From the NCBI RefSeq assembly GCF_007595705.1, contig NZ_NISY01000003.1:1-64000 (forward strand): a DNA stretch of 64,000 nt, given 5' to 3'. The notes beneath the pieces were generated by a model, which was not told the DNA's origin, did no database searches, and worked only from the letters and a program-made list of their open reading frames with translations. The position numbers and the translations under genes are program-made. The DNA is from Streptomyces sp. SAJ15. Lineage in GTDB: Bacteria; Actinomycetota; Actinomycetes; Streptomycetales; Streptomycetaceae. This document shows positions 16,563 through 25,493 of the stretch, in pieces (within the stretch, counting starts at the first letter, position 1; each line of letters begins with the position of its first letter).

Positions 16563-17867
16563 ATGTCCACTTACGAAGCACCGCTTGCTCTCCCCGACCG
16601 CCTGCTGGAACACCCCGAGATGGTCCGGGCATGCGCGGCGCGCGACTTCGCCTCGGTGTTCCGTCTCGTCAGGCGCCACGCCGGTGTGTATCCGGCTCTC
16701 ATCGCACGGCGATGTGACCTGACGCCCAGCCGAGTCGGCGAGATCATCGCAGGACGGCGCATGGTCAAGGACATCGCCGTCATCGAGCGCATCGCCGATG
16801 GGCTCCGCATCCCGGGGCGCATGCTCGGGCTGGCCCGGCGTTCTTGGGAAGTACGTGTCGAGCACAGTGAGTCCGCTTCACCCGCGCGGTCAATCACGCG
16901 TCCGGACCCGCACCGCCCCCACCTCGGGGCGCCACCTGACATGGCGGCTATGGACTCCTTCCGCATGGCAGACAGGCAGTCGGGAGGCGGCCACCTGTAC
17001 CGGTCGGTCCTGCACTACCTGCACCACAAGATGGCGCCGCGCATCTTCGGCAGCCAATCCGCGCGGGATGCTCAGGAAACCTTCCGGGCCGCTGCCGCGC
17101 TCACGGAGATGGCGGGCTGGATGGCACACGATTCCGGGTTCGATGAGCGCGCACACGAGCACTTTGCCCGTGCCCTGTCACTGGCCCAGGCTGGCGAGGA
17201 CCGATCCCTCGACGCAGGAATCATGGCGAGCATGAGTCATCTGGCATTACACATCGGCCGCCGTGACGAGGCCGCCGCACTGGCGCGAGATGGGCGACGC
17301 CGTATCCCGGCCGGGCTCTCGGTCCCCACGTTGTCTGCCCGGCTGTACGCCATGGAGGCGAGGGCCTTGGCGCAGGCCGGCGAGGAAAAGGCGACCAGGG
17401 AGGCGCTGGAGCTTGCCCAGACAGAACTGGACGCCGATTCGGTACCGGCTTCTCCCTGGCTCAGCTCGTTCGACTCCGCCGCTCTCGCCAGTGAGGCGGC
17501 TCTCTCACTCATGGACATCGGTCGACTGGCACCGGCCCAGGAGGCCGCCGAAATGGCCGTCACGCTCCGCGCCGGAGACCGGGCGCGCAGCCGTGTGTTC
17601 GGTCAGATCACCTTGGCACTGGTTCGCATCCGGCAAGGAGACATCGAAGGCGCTTGCGCCGTGTGTCACGAGCTCATGAGGACCTGCGAGCCGCTCGGCT
17701 CGGTCCGGATCACGCACCAGCTCGAAGAGCTGGCCCACACGCTCATGCCCTACCGCGGGGAGACCATGGTGGCCGAACTCCTCAGCCAGCTGACGGTGGT
17801 CACGCAGCGGCGCAAACTCCTCCTGTCGGGGATCGGCGCATCGTACGGCGAAGGTGCGATCGCATGA
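16563..17867 (+). CDS. XRE-family regulator with TPR-like domain
   Basis: A 434-residue protein. Residues about 20-85 hold a Cro/C1-type helix-turn-helix (LIARRCDLTPSRVGEIIAGR). The rest (about 130-430) is alpha-helical with tetratricopeptide-like repeats (LARDGRRRIPAGLS, AEMAVTLRAGDRARSRVFGQ), the plan of regulators that bind a peptide or protein partner. ATG 16563 follows GGAG at suitable distance. The stop overlaps the NUDIX start (ATGA), so the two are translationally coupled. Third-position G/C bias is weaker than in neighbouring core genes, suggesting acquisition. Confidence 0.85.
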   Translation: MSTYEAPLALPDRLLEHPEMVRACAARDFASVFRLVRRHAGVYPALIARRCDLTPSRVGEIIAGRRMVKDIAVIERIADGLRIPGRMLGLARRSWEVRVEHSESASPARSITRPDPHRPHLGAPPDMAAMDSFRMADRQSGGGHLYRSVLHYLHHKMAPRIFGSQSARDAQETFRAAAALTEMAGWMAHDSGFDERAHEHFARALSLAQAGEDRSLDAGIMASMSHLALHIGRRDEAAALARDGRRRIPAGLSVPTLSARLYAMEARALAQAGEEKATREALELAQTELDADSVPASPWLSSFDSAALASEAALSLMDIGRLAPAQEAAEMAVTLRAGDRARSRVFGQITLALVRIRQGDIEGACAVCHELMRTCEPLGSVRITHQLEELAHTLMPYRGETMVAELLSQLTVVTQRRKLLLSGIGASYGEGAIA

Positions 17868-18412
17868 CCACGCGACCCGAGCCGGGCACGGACGAGTGGA
17901 TCGCGTACCTCACAGAGGGCAACGCCAGGCAAGCGCGCAAGCGCGTGGCTGCGGACGTGCTTCTCCGGGATGCGGCGGGACGGGTCCTGCTCGTCAACCC
18001 GACGTACAAGGACGGGTGGGACCTGCCGGGCGGAATGGCAGAAGCGAATGAGTCGCCGGAGGACGCGGCGAAGCGCGAACTCCACGAGGAGCTGAACCTC
18101 CTCGTGCATCTGCGGGGCCTGCTCTGCGTCGACTGGGTCGCACCACACGGCCCTTGGGACGACCAGCTTGCGTTCATCTTCGACGGCGGCACACTTGCGG
18201 AGGACGAGAGCGCCGACCTGCGACCACGTGATCATGAGCTTTCCGCCTGCGAGTTCTTCTCACCTGACGAGGCGCTGCGCCGGCTGCGCTCCCGCACCCG
18301 GCGGCGCGCGGCCGAAGCGTTGCGCGTCCTGGAAGCGCGACAACCCCAGTACCTGGAGAACGGCCAACCGACCATGCGGTCCCCGCGCACGCGGGGGCGA
18401 CCCCCGAAATGA
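17864..18412 (+). CDS. NUDIX hydrolase
   Basis: A 182-residue enzyme of the MutT/NUDIX family that hydrolyses nucleoside diphosphates linked to another group. The NUDIX box is complete in its catalytic positions, GGMAEANESPEDAAKREL followed by HEELNL (G-x5-E-x7-REL-x-EE), with Leu/Asn where many members have Gly. Substrate unknown. It begins in an ATGA overlap with the XRE regulator. Its last residues (SPRTRGRPPK) are encoded by a type I-E CRISPR-like repeat at 18376-18405, so its C-terminus may have been created by recombination at that element. Confidence 0.88.
   Translation: MTTRPEPGTDEWIAYLTEGNARQARKRVAADVLLRDAAGRVLLVNPTYKDGWDLPGGMAEANESPEDAAKRELHEELNLLVHLRGLLCVDWVAPHGPWDDQLAFIFDGGTLAEDESADLRPRDHELSACEFFSPDEALRRLRSRTRRRAAEALRVLEARQPQYLENGQPTMRSPRTRGRPPK
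18376..18405 (+). repeat. Solitary CRISPR type I-E-like repeat unit
   Basis: The core TCCCCGCGCACGCGGGGGCG (18380-18399) has the inverted CCCCGC...GCGGGG arms and size of actinobacterial type I-E CRISPR repeats. It stands alone, inside the 3' end of the NUDIX gene. A second unit lies 698 bp downstream. There is no array and there are no cas genes in the window. Confidence 0.5.
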
Positions 18413-18443
18413 CGCCTCACGGGCACTGGGAGTTGAAGCAGAC

Positions 18444-19049
18444 ATGTTGTGGCCGAAGGCAGTGAGAGACCGGCTGAAGACCGGGGGCGACCGCGAGATC
18501 GTGCAAAGCTACCCCTTCAGGTCCGCATGCCCGTCCACGGTCTGGGCCGAGCTCATCGGCAACGCCACACGTGAGCTGTACTTCGGCGGCTACACGTCCT
18601 ACTTCCTGTGGACCCAGGTGCCGGCCCTCACCGAGACCCTGCGCCGCAAGGCGGCCAGCGGCTGCCGAGTCCGTTTCCTACTCGGCGATCCAGACGGCAC
18701 GGTGACACGACAGCGGGAAGAGATCGAGGGGGGCGCCCTGGCGGTCTCCACACGCATCAGGACAACGCTGGAGCATCTGGCCAGGATCGAGGACGTCGAC
18801 GACGTAGAGGCCCGCTTCTCCACCCCCGCCGACGCCATCAACCACATCTCACTGTCCGTCTTCCGCTTCGATGACGAAGCTCTGGTCACTCCCCACCTGG
18901 CGCGCCTCGTGGGACATGACTCCCCTCTGATGCACCTACGACACCACGGCGGAGGCGGCCTCTTCTCCCGCTTCGTCGAGCACGGCGAGGAGCTGTGGTC
19001 CCGTAGCGTCCCCATGACGGGGGCCACCGCATGCGCGCGACCTCAGTAG
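18444..19049 (+). CDS. DUF5919-type, PLD-like protein
   Basis: A 201-residue protein. The N-terminal basic segment (LWPKAVRDRLKTGGDREI) leads into a single alpha/beta domain (ELYFGGYTSYFLW, CRVRFLLGDPDG, ISLSVFRFDDEALVTPHL, GGGGLFSRFVEHGEELW) that I associate with DUF5919, often found behind a helix-turn-helix. The order of elements resembles the phospholipase D superfamily, but no HKD motif remains, so catalysis is doubtful. It lies 31 bp after the NUDIX gene, probably in one operon, and is bounded by the two CRISPR-like repeats. ATG 18444 has GGGAG upstream; the frame is open further upstream without a better start. Confidence 0.68.
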   Translation: MLWPKAVRDRLKTGGDREIVQSYPFRSACPSTVWAELIGNATRELYFGGYTSYFLWTQVPALTETLRRKAASGCRVRFLLGDPDGTVTRQREEIEGGALAVSTRIRTTLEHLARIEDVDDVEARFSTPADAINHISLSVFRFDDEALVTPHLARLVGHDSPLMHLRHHGGGGLFSRFVEHGEELWSRSVPMTGATACARPQ

Positions 19050-19073
19050 CGGCCTGGTGGGAGCCCGAGCCGG

Positions 19074-19102
19074 AGGCTCCCCGCACACGCGGGGATGCAG
19101 AA
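19074..19102 (+). repeat. Second solitary CRISPR type I-E-like repeat unit
   Basis: The core CTCCCCGCACACGCGGGGAT (19077-19096) is a close match in form to known Streptomyces type I-E repeats, in the same orientation as the unit at 18376. It lies between the stop of the PLD-like gene and the terminator hairpin, so the two units bracket that gene. Confidence 0.55.
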
Positions 19103-19133
19103 GGGGCCGGGCCACCCCATGGCCCGGCCCCTT
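19101..19133. terminator. Bidirectional terminator before ilvD end
   Basis: A perfect 14-bp stem (AAGGGGCCGGGCCA with its complement) and a CCCCA loop lie between the convergent PLD-like gene and ilvD. Confidence 0.8.
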
Positions 19134-19147
19134 CGACATCGTGGGGG

Positions 19148-20998
19148 TCAGCCCAGCTTCGAGACGTCCCGGACCGCGCCCTTGTCGGCGCTGGTCGCCA
19201 TCGCCGCGTAGGCGCGGAGGGCCGCCGAGACCTTGCGCTCGCGCGCCTTCGGCGCGTAGACGCCGTTCAGCGCCTCGCTGCGGGCGGCCAGTTCCTCGTC
19301 GGAGACGAGGAGGTCGATGGAGCGGTTGGGGATGTCGATGCGGATGCGGTCGCCGTCCTGGACGAGGGCGATGGCGCCGCCGGAGGCGGCCTCGGGGGAG
19401 GCGTGGCCGATGGAGAGGCCGGAGGTGCCGCCGGAGAAGCGGCCGTCGGTGATGAGGGCGCAGGCCTTGCCGAGGCCACGACCCTTGAGGAAGGAGGTCG
19501 GGTAGAGCATCTCCTGCATGCCGGGGCCGCCGCGCGGGCCCTCGTAGCGGATGACGACCACGTCGCCCTCCTTGACCACCTTCGAGAGGATCTTGTCGAC
19601 GGCCTCCTCCTGCGACTCGCAGACCACGGCCGGGCCTTCGAAGGTCCAGATGGACTCGTCCACGCCCGCCGTCTTCACCACGCAGCCGTCGACGGCGATG
19701 TTGCCCTTGAGGACCGCGAGGCCGCCGTCCTTGGAGTAGGCGTGCTCGACGGAGCGGATGCAGCCGTTCTCGGCGTCGACGTCGAGCGACTCCCAGCGCT
19801 CGGACTGGGAGAAGGCGGTGGCGGAGCGGACGCAGCCGGGGGCGGCGTGCCACAGCTCCACGGCCTCGGCGGACGGCGAGCCGCCGCGGACGTCCCAGGT
19901 CTTGAGCCACTCGGCGAGCGAGGCGGAGTGGACCGTGTGCACGTCCTCGTTGAGCAGCCCGCCCCGGTAGAGCTCGCCGAGGATGGCCGGGATGCCGCCC
20001 GCGCGGTGCACGTCCTCCATGTAGTACGTGCCGCCCGGCGCCACGTTCGGGGCCACCTTCGCCAGACACGGGACCCGGCGCGAGACCGCGTCGATGTCCT
20101 TCAGGTCGTAGTCCAGCTCGGCCTCCTGCGCCGCCGCGAGCAGGTGCAGGATCGTGTTGGTCGAGCCGCCCATGGCGATGTCCAGCGCCATGGCGTTGTC
20201 GAAGGCCGCGCGGGTGGCGATGTTGCGCGGCAGCACGGACTCGTCGCCCTGCTCGTAGTACCGCTTGGTGATCTCCACGACCGTCCGGCCGGCGTTCTCG
20301 TACAGCGCCCTGCGGGCCGTGTGCGTCGCCAGCGTCGAGCCGTTCCCCGGCAGCGACAGGCCGATCGCCTCGGTGAGGCAGTTCATCGAGTTGGCGGTGA
20401 ACATCCCGGAACACGACCCGCAGGTCGGACAGGCGTTCTCCTCGATGCGCAGCACGTCCTCGTCCGAGACGTTCTCGTTGACCGCGTCCACGATCGCGTT
20501 GATCAGGTCCAGCTTGCGGACGGTGCCGTCCACCAGCGTCGCCTGGCCGGCCTCCATCGGGCCGCCGGAGACGAAGACCGCCGGGATGTTCAGCCGCATC
20601 GCGGCCATCAGCATCCCCGGGGTGATCTTGTCGCAGTTGGAGATGCAGATCAGCGCGTCCGCGCAGTGCGCCTCGACCATGTACTCGACCGAGTCGGCGA
20701 TCAGGTCGCGGGAGGGCAGCGAGTAGAGCATTCCGCCGTGGCCCATGGCGATGCCGTCGTCGACCGCGATGGTGTTGAACTCGCGCGGGATGCCCCCCGC
20801 CGCCTTGATCGCGTCGGAGACGATCCGGCCGACCGGCTGGAGGTGGGTGTGGCCCGGCACGAACTCCGTGAAGCTGTTCGCCACCGCGATGATGGGCTTG
20901 CCGAAGTCCTCGCGCTCTACGCCGGCCGCGCGGAGGAGCGCTCGGGCTCCCGCCATGTTGCGACCATGGGTGACGGTGCGGGACCTCAGCTCGGGCAC
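19148..20998 (-). CDS. ilvD: Dihydroxy-acid dehydratase
   Basis: Third step of valine/isoleucine synthesis, dehydrating 2,3-dihydroxy-3-methylbutanoate and the isoleucine analogue. The protein is 616 residues, with the Fe-S cluster cysteines in [11 protein letters not shown] and [19 protein letters not shown] and the C-terminal family signature [23 protein letters not shown] 20998 is chosen because it gives the conserved [17 protein letters not shown] start and places AGAGGGAG at proper distance; the upstream GTG 21007 abuts the site. Three tandem AGAGG motifs lie just upstream. Confidence 0.95.
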   Translation of the reverse strand: MPELRSRTVTHGRNMAGARALLRAAGVEREDFGKPIIAVANSFTEFVPGHTHLQPVGRIVSDAIKAAGGIPREFNTIAVDDGIAMGHGGMLYSLPSRDLIADSVEYMVEAHCADALICISNCDKITPGMLMAAMRLNIPAVFVSGGPMEAGQATLVDGTVRKLDLINAIVDAVNENVSDEDVLRIEENACPTCGSCSGMFTANSMNCLTEAIGLSLPGNGSTLATHTARRALYENAGRTVVEITKRYYEQGDESVLPRNIATRAAFDNAMALDIAMGGSTNTILHLLAAAQEAELDYDLKDIDAVSRRVPCLAKVAPNVAPGGTYYMEDVHRAGGIPAILGELYRGGLLNEDVHTVHSASLAEWLKTWDVRGGSPSAEAVELWHAAPGCVRSATAFSQSERWESLDVDAENGCIRSVEHAYSKDGGLAVLKGNIAVDGCVVKTAGVDESIWTFEGPAVVCESQEEAVDKILSKVVKEGDVVVIRYEGPRGGPGMQEMLYPTSFLKGRGLGKACALITDGRFSGGTSGLSIGHASPEAASGGAIALVQDGDRIRIDIPNRSIDLLVSDEELAARSEALNGVYAPKARERKVSAALRAYAAMATSADKGAVRDVSKLG

Positions 20999-21009
20999 GG
21001 TGTCCACTC

Positions 21010-21036
21010 CCTCTGGGACCTCTGAGACCTCTAGGA
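21010..21036 (-). repeat. Triple 9-bp repeat in the ilvD leader
   Basis: On the minus strand the units TCCTAGAGG, TCTCAGAGG and TCCCAGAGG follow one another. Each ends in a Shine-Dalgarno-like AGAGG; the last serves the ilvD start. Confidence 0.75.
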
Positions 21037-21169
21037 CAAGGGTCTTGTAACCTCCGAGCCTACGCCTAAATCCAAGATCTGGACTGGCTGTCCGGATAGC
21101 GGGATCGAAGGATCAGTCTTCGAGCAGCCACCGGCCGCCTCCGCGGCCAGGACCGTCGGAGCCCGCGGC

Positions 21170-21211
21170 CCCGGCCGCCGTCAGTCCGCGACCCGGCCGC
21201 CGTCAGTCCTC
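21170..21211 (-). repeat. 22-bp tandem duplication over the TetR stop codon
   Basis: CCCGGCCGCCGTCAGTCC occurs at 21170-21187 and 21192-21209 (period 22). The copy at 21192 contains TGA (21203-21205, minus strand) of the TetR gene; the other copy lies downstream of the gene with its TGA out of frame. Confidence 0.85.
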
Positions 21212-21949
21212 GGTCAGATACCGCTGGATCGTCGGGCCGACCATCGCCACGATCTCGTCGACCTCCGCCGACGCCATCGGATCCATCTCGATCACGTGCC
21301 GCAGCAGGGCGATCCCGACCAGCTGCGCGGCGGCCAGCTGCGCCCGGAACTTCGGCCGCTCCACATGGAGCACCTCGCTGGCCATCCGCTCCAGCAGCCG
21401 CCGCTCGATCAGGCTGCGCAGCACCGCGGCAGCGGTCTCGTTGGTCAGCGCCGAGCGCAGCACCGCCAGCATCGGGGCACGGGTGTCCGGGCGCTCCCAG
21501 ATCCCCAGCATGGTGCGCGCCATCCGCTCGCCCATGCTCTCCTCGGCGCCGTCCGCCAGCGTGTCCGGCATCGACAGCGCCGCCGCGAGGCTCAGCTCGA
21601 CGGCCGCGCCGAAGACCTGCTCCTTGGTGCCGAAGTAGTGGTGGACCAGCGCCGGGTCGACCCCCGCCGCCTTCGCGATGCCCCGCACCGACGTCTTGTC
21701 GTAGCCTCGCTCCGCGAACTCCGCGCGGGCCGCTCCCAGGATCCGGTCCCGAGTGGCGGGCCCGTCCGCCGACTCCGTACGAGCCGGACGGCCACGGCGG
21801 CGCCGGGCGGGCGCGGGCCCTTCCCCGGTCTGCGGCTCCTTCCCGGTCCGGGACTCGCCCTCGCTCTGTGGCTCGCCACCGGTGGGCGGCTCCGCCCCGG
21901 CCTCGGGGTCCTCCCCGGCCTTCTGCCGGGACAGGGCGGCGGCGCTCAT
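21203..21949 (-). CDS. TetR-family transcriptional regulator
   Basis: A 248-residue repressor type. After a 50-residue acidic and basic low-complexity N-terminus comes the TetR helix-turn-helix ([20 protein letters not shown], then [20 protein letters not shown]), and a C-terminal ligand and dimer domain of the TetR_C class. ATG 21949 overlaps the stop of the sugar isomerase-like gene (ATGA), so the two are translated together. It may act on its own operon or on ilvD downstream, which I cannot tell from sequence. Confidence 0.88.
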   Translation of the reverse strand: MSAAALSRQKAGEDPEAGAEPPTGGEPQSEGESRTGKEPQTGEGPAPARRRRGRPARTESADGPATRDRILGAARAEFAERGYDKTSVRGIAKAAGVDPALVHHYFGTKEQVFGAAVELSLAAALSMPDTLADGAEESMGERMARTMLGIWERPDTRAPMLAVLRSALTNETAAAVLRSLIERRLLERMASEVLHVERPKFRAQLAAAQLVGIALLRHVIEMDPMASAEVDEIVAMVGPTIQRYLTED

Positions 21950-22773
21950 GATCCCCCCGATACGCGCGTCGGGGAGGCCAGGTGTAGCCGGGTGAAGGCC
22001 AGCGCCTCCGCCAGATCGGCCTCGCGCTCGGCGCTCGACATCGCCCGCCGGGTGTTGACCTCGATCACCACATGGCCGTCGAAGCCGGTGACCGCCAGCC
22101 GCTCCAGCAACTCCGCGCAGGGCATGGTGCCGCGCCCGGGCACCAGGTGCTCGTCCTTGTTGGAGCCGGCGCCGTCAGCGAGGTGGATGTGGGCGAGCCG
22201 GTCGCCCATCCGGTCGACCATGGCCAGCGGGTCGGTGCGGGCGGTCGCGGTGTGCGAGAGGTCGACCGTGAAGTGGCGGTAGTCCTCCTTGGTGACGTCC
22301 CAGTCGGGCGCGTACGCCAGCATCTCGCGGTCGCGGTAGCGCCAGGGGTACATGTTCTCGACCGCGAAGCGCACATCGGTCTCATCGCCCATCCGCCAGA
22401 TGCCGCGCACGAAGTCCCGGGCGTACGAGCGCTGCCAGCGGAACGGCGGGTGCACCACGACCGTGGAGGCGCCCAGCTTCTCGGCGGCCGCGCGGGCCCG
22501 CTGGAGCTTCACCCAGGGGTCGGTGGACCACACCCGCTGGGTGATCAGCAGGCAGGGGGCGTGCACGGCCAGGATCGGCACCCCGTGGTAGTCGGAGAGC
22601 CGGCGCAGCGACTCGATGTCCTGGCTGACCGGATCGGTCCACACCATCACCTCGACGCCGTCGTAGCCCAGGCGGGCGGCGATCTCGAAGGCCGTCGCCG
22701 TCGACTCGGGGTAGACCGAGGCTGTGGACAGCGCGACCTTCGCATCCGGGATGCGCACCACTGGCTCTGTCAC
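21946..22773 (-). CDS. Sugar phosphate isomerase/epimerase-like TIM-barrel protein
   Basis: A 275-residue protein of the xylose isomerase-like TIM-barrel superfamily (AP endonuclease 2 fold). Metal-site residues are plausible in [42 protein letters not shown] and GHVVIEVN. The substrate is unknown. It is highly conserved among Streptomyces from memory. GTG 22773 gives the conserved [15 protein letters not shown] start, although no good ribosome site precedes it. It is coupled to the TetR gene by ATGA. Confidence 0.85.
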   Translation of the reverse strand: MTEPVVRIPDAKVALSTASVYPESTATAFEIAARLGYDGVEVMVWTDPVSQDIESLRRLSDYHGVPILAVHAPCLLITQRVWSTDPWVKLQRARAAAEKLGASTVVVHPPFRWQRSYARDFVRGIWRMGDETDVRFAVENMYPWRYRDREMLAYAPDWDVTKEDYRHFTVDLSHTATARTDPLAMVDRMGDRLAHIHLADGAGSNKDEHLVPGRGTMPCAELLERLAVTGFDGHVVIEVNTRRAMSSAEREADLAEALAFTRLHLASPTRVSGGS

Positions 22774-22966
22774 GAGGGACAGCGTACGGCTTGGCACAGC
22801 GGCCCAAGAGGGCACCGGTGTCGATTTTCGACAAGGCCCACCGCCACCGGGTGACGGCCGGATGCCGGCAGCGCCGGGTGTCCGGACGGCTTCGGTCGGG
22901 TGTCGACGCCGGCCGCCACGCCGGTTCCGCGCGCTACGCCGCTCGGTTCCGGTCGCTACGTCGGGG

Positions 22967-23043
22967 CTGGGCTCCGTACGACGTCCGCACGACATGCGTA
23001 CGGCCTCCGTACGGGCTCCGCGCGGCGTACGGGCTCCACGCGG
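22967..23043. repeat. Imperfect short repeats in a 298-bp gap
   Basis: The gap between ppx and the isomerase-like gene (22774-23071) has no gene. It carries a run of variants of GGGCTCCGTACG / GCGTACGGGCTCC, about 12-18 bp apart. They look like slippage or decayed tandem repeats and include several CGTACG palindromes. Confidence 0.55.
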
Positions 23044-23071
23044 TCCCCGCGTGATCCGCGGGCCCGGCCGC

Positions 23072-24016
23072 CTACGCCGGTTCCGTCGCCGTCGGCAGGT
23101 GGTCCAGGCGCCGCAGGATCACGCCCTCGCGCAGCGCCCAGGGGCAGATCTCCAGCTCCTCGACCCCGAAGAGGTCCATCGCGCCCTCGGCCACCAGCGC
23201 CCCGGCGAGCAGCTGGTGCGCCCGGCCCTCGGAGACCCCGGGCAGCTCGCCGCGCTGGATCGTCGGCATGACGGCCAGCTTGGGCACCCACTCCTCCAGC
23301 GCCTTGCGGCTCAGCCTGCGCGGCGTGTACAGCCCCTCGGTGGAGCGCGCGGCGCCCGCGATGCGGGCGAGCTGCTTGAAGGTCTTGGAGGTGGCGACGA
23401 CGTGGTCCGGGGTGCCGAGCCGGTTGAAGTCGCCGACGATCCGGGCGATCTGCGCCCGGACGTGCCGCCGCAGGGCGCGCACGTCGGTCGGCTCCGGCGG
23501 GTCGGCGGGCAGCCAGCCGGCGGTCAGCCGGCCCGCGCCCAGCGGCAGCGAGGCGGCCGCGTCGGGCTCCTCGTCCAGTCCGTAGGCGATCTCCAGCGAG
23601 CCGCCGCCGATGTCCAGGACCAGCAGCCGCCCGGCCGACCAGCCGAACCAGCGGCGGGCGGCCAGGAAGGTGAGCCGGGCCTCCTCCTCGCCGGAGAGCA
23701 CGGTCAGCTCGACGCCGGTCTCCGCCGTCACCCGGGCGAGCACCTCATCGGCGTTGGTGGCCTCGCGCACGGCGGAGGTCGCGAACGGCAGCAGGTCCTC
23801 GACGCCCTTGTCCTCGGCCGCCTGGAGCGCGTCGCGCACGGCGGAGATCAGCCGCTCGACGCCGTCCGGGCTGATGGCGCCGGCGTCGTCCAGCAGCTCC
23901 GCCAGCCGCAGCGGCACCTTGTGGGAGTGGGCCGGCAGCGGGCGCGCGCCCGGGTGCGCGTCCACCACCAGGAAGTGAACCGTGTTCGAACCCACATCAA
24001 GGACACCGAGTCTCAT
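23072..24016 (-). CDS. ppx: Ppx/GppA-family exopolyphosphatase
   Basis: A 314-residue member of the ASKHA phosphotransferase fold that hydrolyses polyphosphate or pppGpp. Diagnostic pieces are the N-terminal [17 protein letters not shown], the [14 protein letters not shown] motif and the phosphate-2 loop [14 protein letters not shown]. At about 310 residues it is the short actinobacterial form with only the catalytic two domains, typical of Streptomyces Ppx. It is divergent from the Cys-rich protein gene with 77 bp between them. Confidence 0.9.
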   Translation of the reverse strand: MRLGVLDVGSNTVHFLVVDAHPGARPLPAHSHKVPLRLAELLDDAGAISPDGVERLISAVRDALQAAEDKGVEDLLPFATSAVREATNADEVLARVTAETGVELTVLSGEEEARLTFLAARRWFGWSAGRLLVLDIGGGSLEIAYGLDEEPDAAASLPLGAGRLTAGWLPADPPEPTDVRALRRHVRAQIARIVGDFNRLGTPDHVVATSKTFKQLARIAGAARSTEGLYTPRRLSRKALEEWVPKLAVMPTIQRGELPGVSEGRAHQLLAGALVAEGAMDLFGVEELEICPWALREGVILRRLDHLPTATEPA

Positions 24017-24093
24017 GCCCAGAACGCTACTGCCCCCGCGGCCCGGCCACGCACGCGGTCATGCCCGCGCCCCGGCGCGCATACGCTGGAGGG

Positions 24094-25017
24094 GTGGCAA
24101 AGACGAAAAAGGCCAAGCAGGACAAAGTCCCGAAGAGCTCGGAGCTCTCGACGTCCGTGAAGGGCGCCAAGGCCCGCGAGGACGCCAGGGAGACCAAGGG
24201 CTCGAAGGCCGCCAAGGCCGTGAGGAAGCTGCCGAAGGGCGCGGCCGGAGCCGCCGGCGCGGTGCCGGACGAGGTCGGGCTTGACTTCACCCGCGCCTGG
24301 GTCGAGTTTCCCGACCCGGCCGACGACGAGCAGGTCTTCCGCTGCGACCTGACCTGGCTGACGTCCCGCTGGACCTGCATCTTCGGGCAGGGCTGCCAGG
24401 GCATCCAGGCCGGCCGGGCCGACGACGGCTGCTGCACGCTCGGGGCGCACTTCTCCGACGAGGAGGACGAGCAGCGGGTCGCCACCCATGTGGCGCGGCT
24501 GACGCCGGAGATCTGGCAGTTCCACGATGTCGGCCACGCCTCGGGCTGGACCCAGACCGATGAGGACGGCGACCGGCAGACCCGCCGCTGGGAGGGCTCC
24601 TGCATCTTCCAGAACCGGCCCGGCTTCGAGGGCGGCGCGGGCTGCTCGCTGCACATCCTGGCGCTGCGCGAGGGCCGCGAGCCGCTGGAGACCAAGCCGG
24701 ACGTCTGCTGGCAGCTGCCGATCCGGCGCACCTACGACTGGATCGACCGCCCCGACGACACGCAGGTCCTCCAGGTCACCATCGGCGAGTACGACCGGCG
24801 GGGCTGGGGCCCGGGCGGTCACGATCTGCACTGGTGGTGCACCTCGGCGACCTCGGCGCACGGCGCCGGGGAACCGGTGTACGTCTCGTACCGGCCGGAG
24901 CTGACCGAGCTGATGGGCAAGGAGGGGTACGCCAAGCTGGTCGAGCTGTGCGAGGCCCGGCTGGCCTCTCAGCTGCCGCTGGTCGCCCCGCACCCGGCGG
25001 ACCCGCCCCGCGACTGA
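24094..25017 (+). CDS. Cys-rich conserved protein, possible metal-cluster binder
   Basis: A 307-residue soluble protein with a Lys-rich tail of about 50 residues at the N-terminus, then a conserved body with many invariant-looking cysteines: [40 protein letters not shown] and WWC. The CX5C...CC...C arrangement resembles YkgJ/DUF3109-type cysteine cluster proteins thought to bind zinc or Fe-S. From memory it is strongly conserved in Streptomyces without a known role. GTG 24094 follows GGAGGG closely; the frame extends upstream without a better site. Confidence 0.75.
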   Translation: MAKTKKAKQDKVPKSSELSTSVKGAKAREDARETKGSKAAKAVRKLPKGAAGAAGAVPDEVGLDFTRAWVEFPDPADDEQVFRCDLTWLTSRWTCIFGQGCQGIQAGRADDGCCTLGAHFSDEEDEQRVATHVARLTPEIWQFHDVGHASGWTQTDEDGDRQTRRWEGSCIFQNRPGFEGGAGCSLHILALREGREPLETKPDVCWQLPIRRTYDWIDRPDDTQVLQVTIGEYDRRGWGPGGHDLHWWCTSATSAHGAGEPVYVSYRPELTELMGKEGYAKLVELCEARLASQLPLVAPHPADPPRD

Positions 25018-25493
25018 CCTGCCCTCCCCCGACGCCCGCCGCTGACCCCGACCCTGTCCCGGCCCCCGCGCGCTGAGCCGACAGCCGCCCGCTGGTGGGG
25101 TCACCCGCTGTGTGGGGTCACCCGCTGTATGAGGTCACCGGCTGTGTGGGGTCGCCCGCTGTGTGGGGTCGCCCGCCCGTTGCCACCGGGCCGGTAGCGA
25201 CCCTTGCTACGCCGTGGCCGGTGCCAGGACCGTGGTCGGCGGGCGCCGTGGCCGGGCGGCGCCGGCGCCACGACCGGGGCCTTCCGGGTGTTCCCGGCCG
25301 ACTCCACGGCCGTTGCGAGCGGGCTGTTCCCTGGCCGATTCGGCCGATTCCGGGCCCGTACGCGGCCGGAGCGGCCGACCGAGGCCGGAGAGCGGCCCCT
25401 TCTCCCGTCCGTGCCTGTGGTGGGGCGGGCCTGGGCCCGGTTCTGCCGGCGGAGACGGCCAGGGTCGACCCCGGCCATCCCCGCGGGCGGGCT
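25018..25493. other. Gene-free convergent region
   Basis: About 475 bp between two convergent genes. The first part is the 17-bp tandem array at 25095-25179. The rest is GC-rich with no consistent codon bias in any frame, and I see nothing else in it. Confidence 0.5.
25095..25179 (+). repeat. 17-bp tandem repeat, five units
   Basis: Unit GTGGGGTCACCCGCTGT at 25095, 25112, 25129 (ATGAGGTCACCGGCTGT), 25146 and 25163, the last two with GTCGCCC. Units 1 and 2 are identical. The unit contains an inverted GGGTCACCC-like core, so the RNA or DNA could fold. It is a candidate variable-number locus. Confidence 0.92.

Noticed and set aside
18376..19102. A CRISPR array
   Set aside because: Only two repeat-like units 698 bp apart, with a gene rather than spacers between them and no cas genes.
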